Below are positions 1 through 12,800 of a stretch of DNA of 64,000 nt, in pieces. The notes below the pieces were generated by a model that was given only the letters and a program-made list of their open reading frames with translations, was not told the origin of the DNA and ran no database searches. Numbering within the stretch: the first letter of the stretch is position 1; each line of letters begins with the position of its first letter. Source of the DNA: Pegoplata infirma. Lineage: Eukaryota > Arthropoda > Insecta > Diptera > Anthomyiidae. The translations under genes were made by a program, and so were the position numbers. The DNA is taken from the NCBI GenBank assembly GCA_963921195.1, contig OY992539.1, positions 210,928,035 to 210,992,034 of the forward strand. Direction: 5' to 3'.

Positions 1-253
1 GTTTTCTCTATATAAAATATTTTATACTATTATATACTATACTATATATGACAATTTATAACTAAAACAAAATAAATTTCTCAAAAATATCTAAACAAAA
101 ACTTTAAAACACACAAAAAAACAAAACTTCTCTACACACCTCCTTACTCCTCCAACTCTACTCAACTCAAAAAATCTACTCCTTGTTATCTCAAAAAAAT
201 ATTTCGAAAAATCCAAAAATACAAAAAAAAAACATACATGAATGAATAAATAG

Positions 254-817
254 CAAATCAAACAAGAAAATACACAATGTACTAAGGCTCAAGTAAAAGC
301 CTACAATGATTTGTTATACCTCACACAATTACAACAACAGCAACTACAGCAGCAACAACAGCAGCAGCAACAACAACAGCAACAACAACAGCAGCAGCAG
401 CAACAACAGCAGCAGCAGGAGGAAGAAGAAACTACGTATTATACCATAGATGGTAAACATTATAAAATTGTACGTAAATCTCAAGTACAACCACAACAAC
501 AGCAACAGCAAGTGTTGCAAATAGAACCACAACACCCTAGTCCAGCTTCGTCGACCACCACCCAACATTATCCAGTTTATGCCAGTCCAGCATTAAGTTC
601 GACTGGTAATTCTTCGCCAGCTCTACATAATGCTAACGTAAATAATAATGTAGCCACCACCCCACCACAAGTAATAGTTTATAAAACTGCTTCGTCAGGT
701 ACAGGCGAATCGCCCATACGTCGTACGCATGTTGCAAACGCTGGTTCGCCTGCAACGTCATCGAATACAGTTGCCTATTCCTCTGTGATACAAAGTACAT
801 TGCAACAGCAACAGTTG

Positions 818-850
<33 letters not shown>

Positions 851-1363
851 TTGTTGCAATGGAAAATCGAAGATGCTGCTGCTCAAGAAGAGGATGTTAA
901 AAATGTTTTACAATTACAGGTTAAGCAAGAACATCATAATTTAGATTATAATACCGCAGTGGGCGGTACTGGGAATGTTGTTTTGAGTGATAATCTAATA
1001 TTTAATTTACCGCCCGGTTTAGAAATAAAACAAACAAATGTTTGTAATAATAATTCACAGCATTCACCCACTGTGTTGCAACATACTCAGCAACAGCAGC
1101 AGCATCATCAGCAACAACAACAGCAATTGTTGGCACAGCAACAACAAAATTTATATAATGAACAAAAGTTGCAACAACAGCAGCAGCAACCTGATAGTAA
1201 ACGTCGTCAACATATGATTGCTAACATGTTAATGTCTCCTTCCAATAATGCTACGAATAATAATAATAATACACAACAACATCACTCTTCGTCTACGTCT
1301 TCGTCTTCCCATCAACATACTTCGTCAGCCACTTCTACGTCACAGATTCAAATAAATTCTAAG
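254..1363 (+). CDS. QSER1/PRR12-like gene, first visible coding exon
   Basis: The frame is open from 254, just after a TAG at 251-253, to a GTTTGT donor at 1364, ending exactly on a codon (phase 0). The residues before the Gln run (AQVKAYNDLLYLTQLQQQQ) look like protein, yet no in-frame ATG exists there. The exon therefore probably has an acceptor near 240-310 and the initiator is in an upstream exon. Three Gln-rich blocks (about 330-420, 805-855, 1085-1190) alternate with Ser/Thr/Pro/Asn-rich linkers. The readable extension past 1363 to a stop at 1430 is intron. Confidence 0.75.
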
Positions 1364-4300
1364 GTTTGTATTTTATTATTTTTTAATTTAAAATCCAAAA
1401 AAAGAAATATTTGGTTTCTTACTTTTTTTTAGTTTTGGTTAATTTTTGTTTCGTTTTTTTATTTTTTGGCTTAATTTTTTGTTTTATTATTTTTTTTAAA
1501 AAAAAGTTTTTATTTTAAAATTTCAATACAAAACCATACAACAAAAAGTATTTTATAGATTTTTAATATAAAATCATTAGGGTGACAGCTTTTTCTGGCT
1601 TATATTATGTTTAGTTTTTGGGGGGAAGCCCGGATTAAATTAAATTTCAGGCTAAGAATTTTCCACTAGTAATTTTAAAAATATCCATTAAATAAAAAAA
1701 AAATCAGTTGAAATTCTAAAAATCTAATTGAAATTTAAAACAAGTAAATGAATTAAAAAAAAAATAATTGAAACTCTTCGAGTTAAGAGAACGAACAAAA
1801 AAATGGCACGACGTTTGACAGTAACAAAACGTGATCGGCTATGCAAACAATTAAAACTCATTTTATTTCAATCACGGTGTCTCTTAATTTCACTACCAAT
1901 CTTCTTCTCTCAAAAATTGGTGCCTCTGAACACACAAATGCAAATTTTTATCCGTCGCCTTCCACTGTCATTGTTTCGTGTCTATTTTCTTTAACAACGG
2001 CAATTGTTCGTTTTTTAAGAAAGATAAAATTCGAAAAATATTAATTATAATTCGGAGACTCGACAATTCCATTTGTTATTCAAAAATTTCATTTGTAATT
2101 GAAAAATTGTAAACGTAATTCAAAAAAAGATCAATTGCAATTCGAAAAAAGATCAATTGTAATTCGAAAGAGATCAATTGTAATTTGAAGATTCCAAATT
2201 TAATTTAAAGGTTTCGATTGTAATTCGAAAATAATCAATTATAATTCAAAAAAAGATCAATTGTAATTCGAAAAGGAAAAATTTTTATTTGAACAATATC
2301 AATTTTAATTTGAAAAATATCAATTTAAACATTCCTATTGTAATTCGAAAAATATCAATTGAATTTTCGTTGATCTTTTAATTACAAATGGAATCTTTCA
2401 ATATCAGTTGATCTTTTTTGAATTACAATTCATATTTTTCGAACAACAATTGATATTTTTCGTAAAAAAATCTTGAATTTCAAATGGAATTTTCGAATTC
2501 CAATTGGAATTGTCGAATAACAATTGTAATCTTCGAATTACAGTAGATCTTTTTCGAATTACAGTTACATTTTTTCGAAAGTTAATTTTAAAGAAAGATA
2601 AAAAAATACAAATATAATTTTTACCTGTAAATGGTGTAGTAAAATCCGTCATTAATTGATTTATTTTTTGAATTTACTAAAGGGCTATTCGTTTATTTTG
2701 GATACAATAGGGGCTGTCACTCTTATTAAACATAGTAAAATTGGTAAGAATAAAGTCTTCGCTAATCGTAACTTGCAATAGTGTTTCCATAAAAGAAAAA
2801 AAAAACAAATCTCAGACTCTAAAGTCTACAACTAAACTGATAAGAACAGTATCCCTAGACAAACACTCCGATTTTAAATTTTACTCTTTTTTTGGCTTAG
2901 GCTAAACAAAATTCGCTGCGGCTATTAGTATTATTAACGGATAAAAAACATCCAATGAATTAAACACAACTTGTTTTAGTTTGCCAATAGATGGCAGCAC
3001 TATTGAACAAAGTGTTATATTTTTATGTATTTTTTAACTTCATGACTAAAGCTGCCCATTCATTTGCAATATTTTTGTGCAATTTTTTAAATTTTATTTT
3101 ACAATATTATTGTCGTTTAAGCCCACATAACACACAAAGTTGTTCAATACTTAAACAAAAAATATTGTACAAGTTTTAAAGTTAACATAACCTCAAATTA
3201 TTTATTCCGTTTTCTCTCTTACTTATTACATTTGCCTTTAATTTCGTTTTATAAAATGTTTAAAAACGATTTCAAGCAAATGCTTTCAATTATAATACAA
3301 ACAAATTTACATAAGCTGTTCTCTCTATTTTTTTTTATTTTTGCTAAGCAAATGAAAGATTTTTATATCAGAAGAAGTTCATAGTCCTAAAGTTCGATCC
3401 AGGGGACAAGAAAATGTCATTTGATTTAGTCGACCCCCCCCTTTTGTGGGCGTGGATGAACAAAAATAATTAAAATAAAATTGTATAAATTCAGTTCAAA
3501 AAGTAATAATAAAGGAATTAGTAAACATTTATCGCGAGAGGAAAGGTGTCTCCCACCGACTGTGATATTTCTCTGATATAAGAGACAGATCTTAGGATAG
3601 TATTTTTTGACGTTTGTGGTTGTGATCTTTTAAAAAAGATTTGTTATTAAAGTTTGTCAAACCAACTGTGACAAGGGTTTTACATAAAAATGTAGCACAA
3701 TTTTTTTTTTTTAATTTTCAAATATATTTTTTCTTTTAATATGGAAACACTTTCAAGGAATTTCTTTGCACTTGTGATTAAATATTTCTTAACGTATAAT
3801 AAGAGCGCAATTTTAGTGTAGTGCTTGTATATTAAAAAATTTCCCTATAATAAATTCAAATAAAAATATATTAAATTTTTTTGTAAAATTTTTTTCATAT
3901 ATACAATCATCTTCCTCTTTTATGTGTGTTTTTTTTTTTTTTTTTTGTATTCTGAATAAAAACAAATGGGTTGCGGTTTTACTATAAATATTATTAATGT
4001 ATAATTCTTTATATTCCTTTAAAAAGGCACAAATACATGAGAAAGAGAAAATATGCGGGAGTAAGCAAATAAAATATTGAAAAAAAAATACAAATTTAAT
4101 ATTACAACTGAAATTTTCTGAAACTAAAAATGTTTTTGTTTTTTTTAAATTTCAATAGTAATTTTAAAAAATTGTAAAACTCCAGCTATACATTTCTCTA
4201 GTTTTTCTCTCTCGTGTATTTGAGACCATAAAATATTGTATCTTTAGTTTATAAACAATATTTATTAACACTAATTAACTTAATTCTTTTTTTTTTTTTT

Positions 4301-5329
4301 TTGGTACTTGTACTTTTTGTAATACTAACATATTCTATATATTTTTCCATTAACACAAATATATGTTTATTATTATTAAATTAATTTTGTTTAAATTAAA
4401 AAAAAAAAACTATTTGAACCTGTGACGTTTCCAAAAATAAAAAGTTAAAAAGTATGCGTTGATGAGGAAGATGAGCGTAAGAAAAAAATTTCATATATAT
4501 TTTATTTAATATACTCCTTTTAAAATATTTTAAATCATTAAGTGTAAGAAATTAATCACAATTAGAGGGCCAAGCGTTTTTCCGTAATTGTCCTCATAAA
4601 AATTGAATAGAATCTAGTTTAGCGGAAAAAGGCGACGGAATTTTGTTTCATATAAATTGTATGAGAAGAGTTGCGAAAAAATGCTAGCCGCTCCAATTGT
4701 GATAAATCTCTAATTCTGTTTCTTTTCGAGTGTACTGTTAACGTATTGTTATCATTTTACTAAAACATGATCATAAAAATGAGAGCATATATTAAGGCGC
4801 TTTAAAAAATGTTTATCTTATCACCTGAATCATACAAATTTGAGACAATCAACATTTTAATTTTATGATTTTTTTTATATTGTGATTGTCTCAAAGTTTT
4901 TATAAATCAAGGTGTCAAATATGTAAAATTGTTTGTAAACGCCTAAATGTTTGCTATTATCATGTTTTTACATAAAATATTAACTTAACAGAAGGTTAAA
5001 AATTAAATCTTAACATAACGTTAACATAACATTTGAAAAGTTTTCAACAATTTTAGACTCATATTTTTAATAACATTTATGATGCTTGTTTTGTTTTTTT
5101 GATATTAGATTTTTTGATATAAGGAAATTATTAATCGGTATTTCTGTTTTGATTTTCAGGCTGCTGAAGAAAAACTCCAACAACAATTGGTAGTTAAATC
5201 TACAAAAACGCCACGTAAGAGACAGCCAAAAAAGACGCTTATAACAAATGACTATGAATCTGAACAGAGTCCACAACAACACCAACAACAGCAGGAGACT
5301 CATCAACAGCAGCAACAACAGCAACATGT

Positions 5330-5365
<36 letters not shown>

Positions 5366-5537
5366 GCAGCAACAACAACCTACTTACTATGATTTTAATA
5401 ATAAATGGAATACTACCGTATTGAAAACGGAAAATAATACTACAACACCAGCTGTACAAGTACCAGCTATAAATATACCAACATACGTAAATCCTCATAC
5501 ACAGCAGCATGCTCAACAACAGCAACAGCAGCAGCAG

Positions 5538-5581
<44 letters not shown>

Positions 5582-6839
5582 ACAGCAGCAACAACAGCAA
5601 CAGCAGCAACAACAAACTGTGGCCCATCAACAGCAGCAAGTACCACAACCTGCTCATATGCAGTCATCGCAAGCCCAATCACATTTGACTAATCTAACAT
5701 CGTATTATCCCAATTTTACACAACAAATTGCCTCACAATATACAGCATGCATGCAACAAACCGCTGCAGCTGCCGGAGCCATACACAATACACTCTACAA
5801 TCTCAATCAGCAGGCTGCAACGTCCTCGTCGTCGGCATCCTCAACCCAACAACAACAACAGCAGCAGCAACAACAAGAAGAACAACAACAGCAACAAGCT
5901 GCTCAAGAAGCTGCCTCCAATAAAGTGATTGTACCCAATATTGAGGAAGAATTGGAATTTCTGTCGGATACTACACCCAAACAGGGTTATTCCAGTGCTG
6001 GCAGTGAACCTGCACGAGCTGTTCCCGTAAATTCCACAACAAAAGCCACTAATATTGGTATTTATAATCCCAACAATAATACGGATTCTGCTTCTGCTAC
6101 AAAAGCCACAACAAAATCGAATACATCAGCAACAGCCGGCGGAGGATCGTCAACAGCCACTGCAAATGCTGGAAGTAATCATACTAATACAGCTGGAGGA
6201 GGAGGGGCAACAAGCGGCGGGGCCGGAGCTGCTTCATCGTCGTCGTCAACATATGTGCCGCCCGAGAAAAAGCCAGTTGTTGGTACTTCGATTGGAGAAA
6301 AGAAAACACAATTTATGGACAGTTATTTGAAATTCTTGCAAGGCGATCGGGAGGAGGATACGGCAACTACAGCGAAAGGCGGACGCAAAACTAATTATCA
6401 GAAACCAGGTGGTGGCGGTGGTGGTGGTGGTGGTGGAGGAGGTGGTGGTGGTGGAAAACGTAAGCAACAACAGACACAGCCAACTGCTGAGGAGGCTGCT
6501 ATAGCTGCTGCTCATATTGCGGCCATGGATGCTCAGGGGGGTATTCCTGGCCATTTGCTAACCGGAGATGATGGTCATCAAATAAAGATACTATCGCAGA
6601 CACAAATATTACCTAAAAAGCGACCACATGCACAAATGCAGGCAGCTGCCGCAGCAGCTGCTGCACAAACTTCAACGTCCGGCTCAAATTCCCATACAGG
6701 TACATCGGTCATACAGCAACATCCACAGCATTCGGAACATCAGCAACAACAGCATGAGCAATCATTCCGTCCTTATGGACAACATCAACAACAGCAGCAG
6801 CAGCAACAACATCATCAACAGCAGCAACAACAGCATCAT

Positions 6840-6871
<32 letters not shown>

Positions 6872-9800
6872 ACAATACTGTGCCCAACTAGGATTTGGCT
6901 CTTCATCGGCCGCTGCTGGCAGTCAAGGTATGTTGCTACTTGACCAACAAAATTCTACTAGCCGTAGTTCACTAAATGCTTTCAACAATTCTACTACAGC
7001 TCCACATCATAATTCCTCTTCCGCCGCCACTAGTGTACACCCAAATAATCATCATCATTTTTTAAATTTTCTATGGTCTTGGCGTTGAAAAGATCGAAAA
7101 TAAAACTAAAAAAGATCGAAGAAGATATAGCTAGATATATATGTTTCTCTCATTCATTCTCAAAATGCGTCCGCTTTTCGTTTACACTCTCTCCCTCTAT
7201 CACACTCACTCTCTCTCAATCTTTTGTGCTCTCCCATTTTGCTCTCGTCGCGTTATCTTACTATAAGAGAGAGTATCTCTTTAAGAGTTGTTTTTATTTT
7301 GTTTTATTTTAAAGAGACAAATTTGCATCTCTTTTGACTCTCTTAACTCCCTTGAAAATTTTGTGTATAAAGTAATTAACACCATTTTAATTTTGTTTTT
7401 TTTTAATTATTTTTCTTATTTTTTTTTGTACAAAAAAAAAAAAAAAAACAAAAATATTAAATTATATTTTTAATTGTTAAAAGAAAAACTAAAAAAAAAA
7501 ATTAACGTTGGTCAAAAAAAAGTATTTTTTAAATTTTCACTAAATGAAAATGATTTATAGTCAAGTAAATAACTAAAAAACAAACAAGTGAAAAACTTAT
7601 ATTTAAAAAAGCAATCAAAAATAATAAAACTCTTCTATGTAAATGTTGTTTTTTTATTGTATGAATGGATTACAAACTTTCCTTTCAGGCGGAGGAGGAG
7701 AAACATGATGAGTATAATATATTGATGATATCGATGATTCGTTTTTTGGTGGTATGTTAGTGGCTTTATAAAAACAAAAGTTTATAATAAAACAAATGCG
7801 GATGGAATTTTGTGCTGGCTTTTTGGAGTATTGTTGATAACTTTTTTTTTTATTAAAAATATATTTTAAAATTTGTTGTTTTCTTTGTTTTATATTTATG
7901 AAAAGATTAATTTTAAATTTACTTAAAATTTATATAATTTATTTTGAAGATCCCTTGTATATTTTTTAAAGTGAATTTCTTCCCTTAGTATAAAATGTAT
8001 TGATTATAAAGTATTTGAAGATAAAGCTTTTAGATCAGGGATAATTTAACAGGAACTTTTTTCGGCTACTGATAATTTGGGTTTCTCAATATTGATGAGT
8101 TAGTTTTACATGATGTTTCAGATAATGTAACTGACCAAAGGTCGGTTTGTTTAAAAGAAATTGGTACCTATAAATATGCAAACTCTTACTGTTTTTCAAA
8201 ATACCCATGCATTTTCTTAGGTTGGCATTGTTAACACTATATATATTAAGAGTACAGAACATTTAAACAAAATTAAAGATAAGAGCGAGTGTGCCCTCTG
8301 TATGTTTATAAAAAAGTCGAGCAACTTGTTTTAGGCTGTTTTTAATAAAAAACCCCTTTTCTAACGGAAACTTCTTTAGGCTAAACTATGTATTTTAAAA
8401 GGACAACTTTGAAATTAAACTACCAATTGACATATTATAATTCTCCGGGCTTTAGAACTGGCTCAGAGTTGCATATAAATAATAAATTCTAACATTAGGG
8501 AAAAGTATAAAATTGAGCGAAGATACGGTAAGTTTTGTGGACAATTTATCTTAAAGAAGTTGTCGTAACGGTAATAATTGTCAAAAAATTAACAAGTGCT
8601 CTATAAATGGGATATTTTCGATATACACATTAAGTTTCAACAACTTTCAGGTCGAGATCAAGCTAATTTTATTAAATGATATTTCAGCTTATACATATAA
8701 AAAAGATTTTCTACTTAATCAAGGTTTTCTGAAAGAACTCCCGTAGGGAGTGGAGATACAAGGTGGGTTTTAAAAAAAAAAATGGGGGACAAAATTAATA
8801 GGGGTTTGTCTTAAATTTCACCGTCTAGGAGCCAGTATGGAAACGGTAAGAACTGATTTCATAAAAAAAATTATGGGGACTTCCTTAAGAGCTGAAGATA
8901 AGGGGGGGGGGGGGCAGGTATGTTTTGAGAAAATGTTGGGGTTTAAAAAATATTGGAAGTTGATCATACATTTAAAGCCTCGAGGATCTATCAGGTCGTT
9001 CATGAATCCACAACGAAATTGGATTGTAAACGAAATTCAAATCCGTTTCCAATTTTCGAAGCGTTCATGAAACCGTGACGAATTGCTTTGTTCGAAAAAA
9101 AATATGTATTGCGTTCGAACTTAGCGGAGACACAAGTATTTACAAAATACGACTCTGTTTTTGCAAATACAGAGTCGTATTTTATAGCAGCTCTGTTAGA
9201 AAGTCAAAGTCAGAGTTGTTATAATAATGCAGTTTGTAAAAAGAAAAATAATTTGTTAACAAATAAACTGTCATGCATTTGTTTTGAATTAAATTTTTTT
9301 GATTATTGATCCACTAAGGAAGGGATTTATACAAATCCATCCTTAAGTCTAATATATACTTAGGATCTGGTATTTTGTATGGAAAAATACCAGTTGCTTC
9401 AGTTTGTTCCTTTTTTATGATTTTTTTTTAAACATCGGTAACTTTTTGCCCATTTGAACTCTTATTATTTTTTGCGCCCAATTTCGGAATCTAAATACTT
9501 GTCCGACTAAAGTTTTTTTTTCGTTAATAAGCTAAAGTGTGTATGATACTTTTTTCAAGAATTTTATTAAGGGCTTTTTGCTGCTAAAGAAGTTTCTAAA
9601 AAAGCCTTTCATAACTTTTCAATTCACATTTTCCGAATCACATGAAATCCAATTTGGTGTTCTGTTGTTTACGTTTTCACTCAAAGTTAAAATCGAATAA
9701 CTAAAATTTTAAAATTATAGAAAAAATTGCATTCGTTTTACTTTTACGGAAGTTAAATCTAGGACACAAAAAAAAAATTGGAAATTTTATTTTCACATTT

Positions 9801-12800
9801 TTTAATATGAATTACTTTTGTTTATATTTAAGGCCTTAAAACACAAATCCCTTCGATATATCGGGATTTATTTCCACAAACTCATGAAGAACTAACTGCA
9901 TTTTGCTCATTAATTTTGTACCTTCCCCTTATAAAAAAAAGAGGAAAAATATTTTTTAAAAAAGTCGAAAACAAAAAAGAACATCTTACTCACATTTTTT
10001 CATTTAAGTTTTGTTTTTAATTTTTTTTTAATTAATTATTTTCAACTTTTCTTACAAATCCCCGAAGCCAAACGTTGACGAAAATTTTCCAACTGTCAAA
10101 CCAACTGAATGGAATTCATGAACGCACATTTTCGTTTTCGAACGGAAATTTTCTCATTTTCTCTTTGATTGGAATTGGATTGGATTCATAAACACACACA
10201 GCTGATTTCCGTGAAAAAGTGTTGTCAAACCAATCCGCATTGGTTTCATAAACGCCCCGTCTATATAAACATTTTATAAAAATGACATTTTGTTTGGGAG
10301 CCCCATTATCGAGTGTTTATAAGCATGTTACGATAGTTTTTCTTGGCCACAAATTTCGCATCCGGTGTTCTGGATCGTGTTACGACATTGTTCAGACGCT
10401 TGCGATTAGCAATTTCACCCATGACTCTGCGCTTATCGAACGAAGGCTTATGAGTTCTCATTCTAACTCCAAAAATTGATTTAGTTTAACTGCATCCATC
10501 AGCTATGGTTGTCCACGAATGCATCTTCATGTTATTTAATCAAAGTGGTTAATCGAGAGTAGAACATTAACGAGTGGCCACTTCCGGATTGCGAAAGCGG
10601 AACGTATATACATATTTTATCGCACCTTTTGTGTGTTGATTGCGAAGTTTAAACGTGCCTACCAAAAGCTTGTGGTCACTGTCTATATCTGCACCACGTC
10701 TTGTTTTTAAATATAATAAGCAACCTAGAAACTGCCTACGATTATATAATCAATCTGGTTGCGTGCAAAACATTCTGGGCATTCCCAGGAATGCTTGTGG
10801 ATGTTTTTATGAATAAACTTCGCAGTCTACCTTTGTCGCCGAGCAAGATTTTTAAGTCAACACCCAGGATTTCTTGTAGTACAGTTTCAAGTTGGCTGTA
10901 AAAGTTATTTTTAGCATCATCGTCGGCTGGTTCCGTCTGGGCGAGACGTTTTTCCGCGTAATTAGAGTGGATGAAGGTATTGCCGTTTGACGTACGCGTG
11001 AAACTGTTATTCAACCATCAAACTTCACTTATGCCGAGGATTTATATTTTGTAGTTTTTCATTTCATTATATACTTGCTTAAGTCTTGATGGATCGGAGA
11101 GAGTTCGCATGTTCCAATCATTATCCGTTGTTTAAAGTTTCGTCATAATGATGGGGGATCGTGTTGAATTGTATACGTTTTAGTAATAGGAGTTTTTTTA
11201 TGAGAGAGGTTTAAAAACCTTAAAGCCTAGGGATCTAAAAATTATATTTTTTTAATTGGTTATTGAATGGCGCCAATATTTCTTTATAACGAATGGAGTC
11301 TACGGCACTCTGGATTTAAAGATAAACGTTGCCAGGCGGGTCCAACTCAGACCCACTTCTACAACCCGCTAAACTGTCCGCAACTGCTTATTCGATTCGC
11401 AGTTACCCTTCATAACACATGGTAGGTTTATCCACTATCCGCAAGAACATTTTAGCTGTGCTTCCTTAAACGGTTTTTATAATACATTACTCATAAAAGA
11501 AAAAAAAATTAAATTAAAGGAAATATAAAACCCCAGGGAATTTATGATAAATTACAAAGAATTTTATTTGGTGAACTTTTCTCAATCATTTGGATTTAAG
11601 ATGTACCGGTGATTAACCGTTAGCATCCGAGTCTGGTATCGGGTTTGCCGATTGAAGCAGCCAGACTTGCTTTGTGGCCACACCAGAAAGCTGTGTAAAT
11701 GGGTTATTTGAGTGGCGCCAATAACTCGCCACGACATTTCAAGGATCTTTGGTAACTTGGTATTTAGTGGGAACTCGAAAGACCCCCGAGACTCTCCCCT
11801 TGTAACCGCTGACTGTCCGCGACTGTATTGATCAGCTGCCCCGTATATCTACGTATATCGCTATCCGCAACCTGCGACGCGTCCGATAGCACTCATCCAT
11901 GCTTCCCACAGGCAGATATTAAATAAAACAGAGCCATGAAGTGACTTTGTATTATCCATTATCTGCAGTTGGGCGGACACTCTTAGATAAAGAAAAGCTT
12001 CGGGTTTTCTTTATATGTATGGTAAAATAACAAATGACGACGGTAGTTACTAAAGACGAAATAACCTTGAGATCGATAATATAATCGAAGGTAAAAATGT
12101 TGTAAAATTTATAAAAGCGCAAAGACTGAGCTGAGCAGGACATGTAGCAAGAATGCCTCCGAATAGAGCTCAACAAAGAATAATGAATGCCATGCCCTAC
12201 AACACAAGAGCTAGGGGAGCCGAGATCAAGATGGCTAGATGGAGTAGAAGAAGATTGTAGAAAAGTTAGCATTAACAACTGAAAACACTTTGCGCAAGAT
12301 AGATCCGAATGGAAGAAGAAAGTGGACAAGGTTAAGGCCCACCCCGGGCTGTAACACAAAAAGATTATGATGACAAAGAATTTTAATTTCATAGTCGTCA
12401 TAATTACTTTCGAGAAAATAATGTCCATTATCGAGGGATACCATAGTCGTTTTTATGTCGAAGGCTGGACAAAAATTTCCACATAGTTCCGAAGGATTTC
12501 CGACCAATTAGTCTGTCTTCTTTTTTGTTGAAGACAATGGAACGAATGATAGGCTCATATTTGCGTATAGTGATTGACCCGAGGTTGCTTTCGACTAAGC
12601 AACATGCATACAACAAGGGTAGATCAGTGGAAACAGCTCTTCATGAGCTCGTTGGTACCATTGAGAGATCACTTTTGGTAAGGGAATACACTATGGTGGC
12701 CTATCTTGATATAGAGGGGGCTTTTAATAATTTCATTCTAGACTCGATAATTGTGCCTTGTCTGATCTGGGAGTGAAGCGTGGAACTTGCCAATAGACGA

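Noticed and set aside
2991..3179. 62-codon open frame beginning MAALLNKVLYFYVF
   Set aside because: Intron sequence with AT-driven composition, no splice sites in phase, no recognisable family.
5067..5657. Leucine-rich open frame on the minus strand
   Set aside because: It is the antisense reading of CAG/CAA glutamine codons and has no independent support.
7688..7765. Possible extra exon after CCTTTCAG at 7688 (AEEEKHDEYN...)
   Set aside because: The acceptor looks good, but the frame that fits the phase-1 donor at 6928 meets a stop after a few codons, whereas the exon at 14611 joins cleanly.
8837..9309. Two open frames of about 75 codons
   Set aside because: Low-complexity intron text near a poly-G run and a hairpin; no codon bias or homology that I recognise.
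12525..12776. Reverse-transcriptase reading as a live gene
   Set aside because: The motifs are real, but the frame is broken by stops and shifts and the YADD box is altered, so I list it as a pseudogene.
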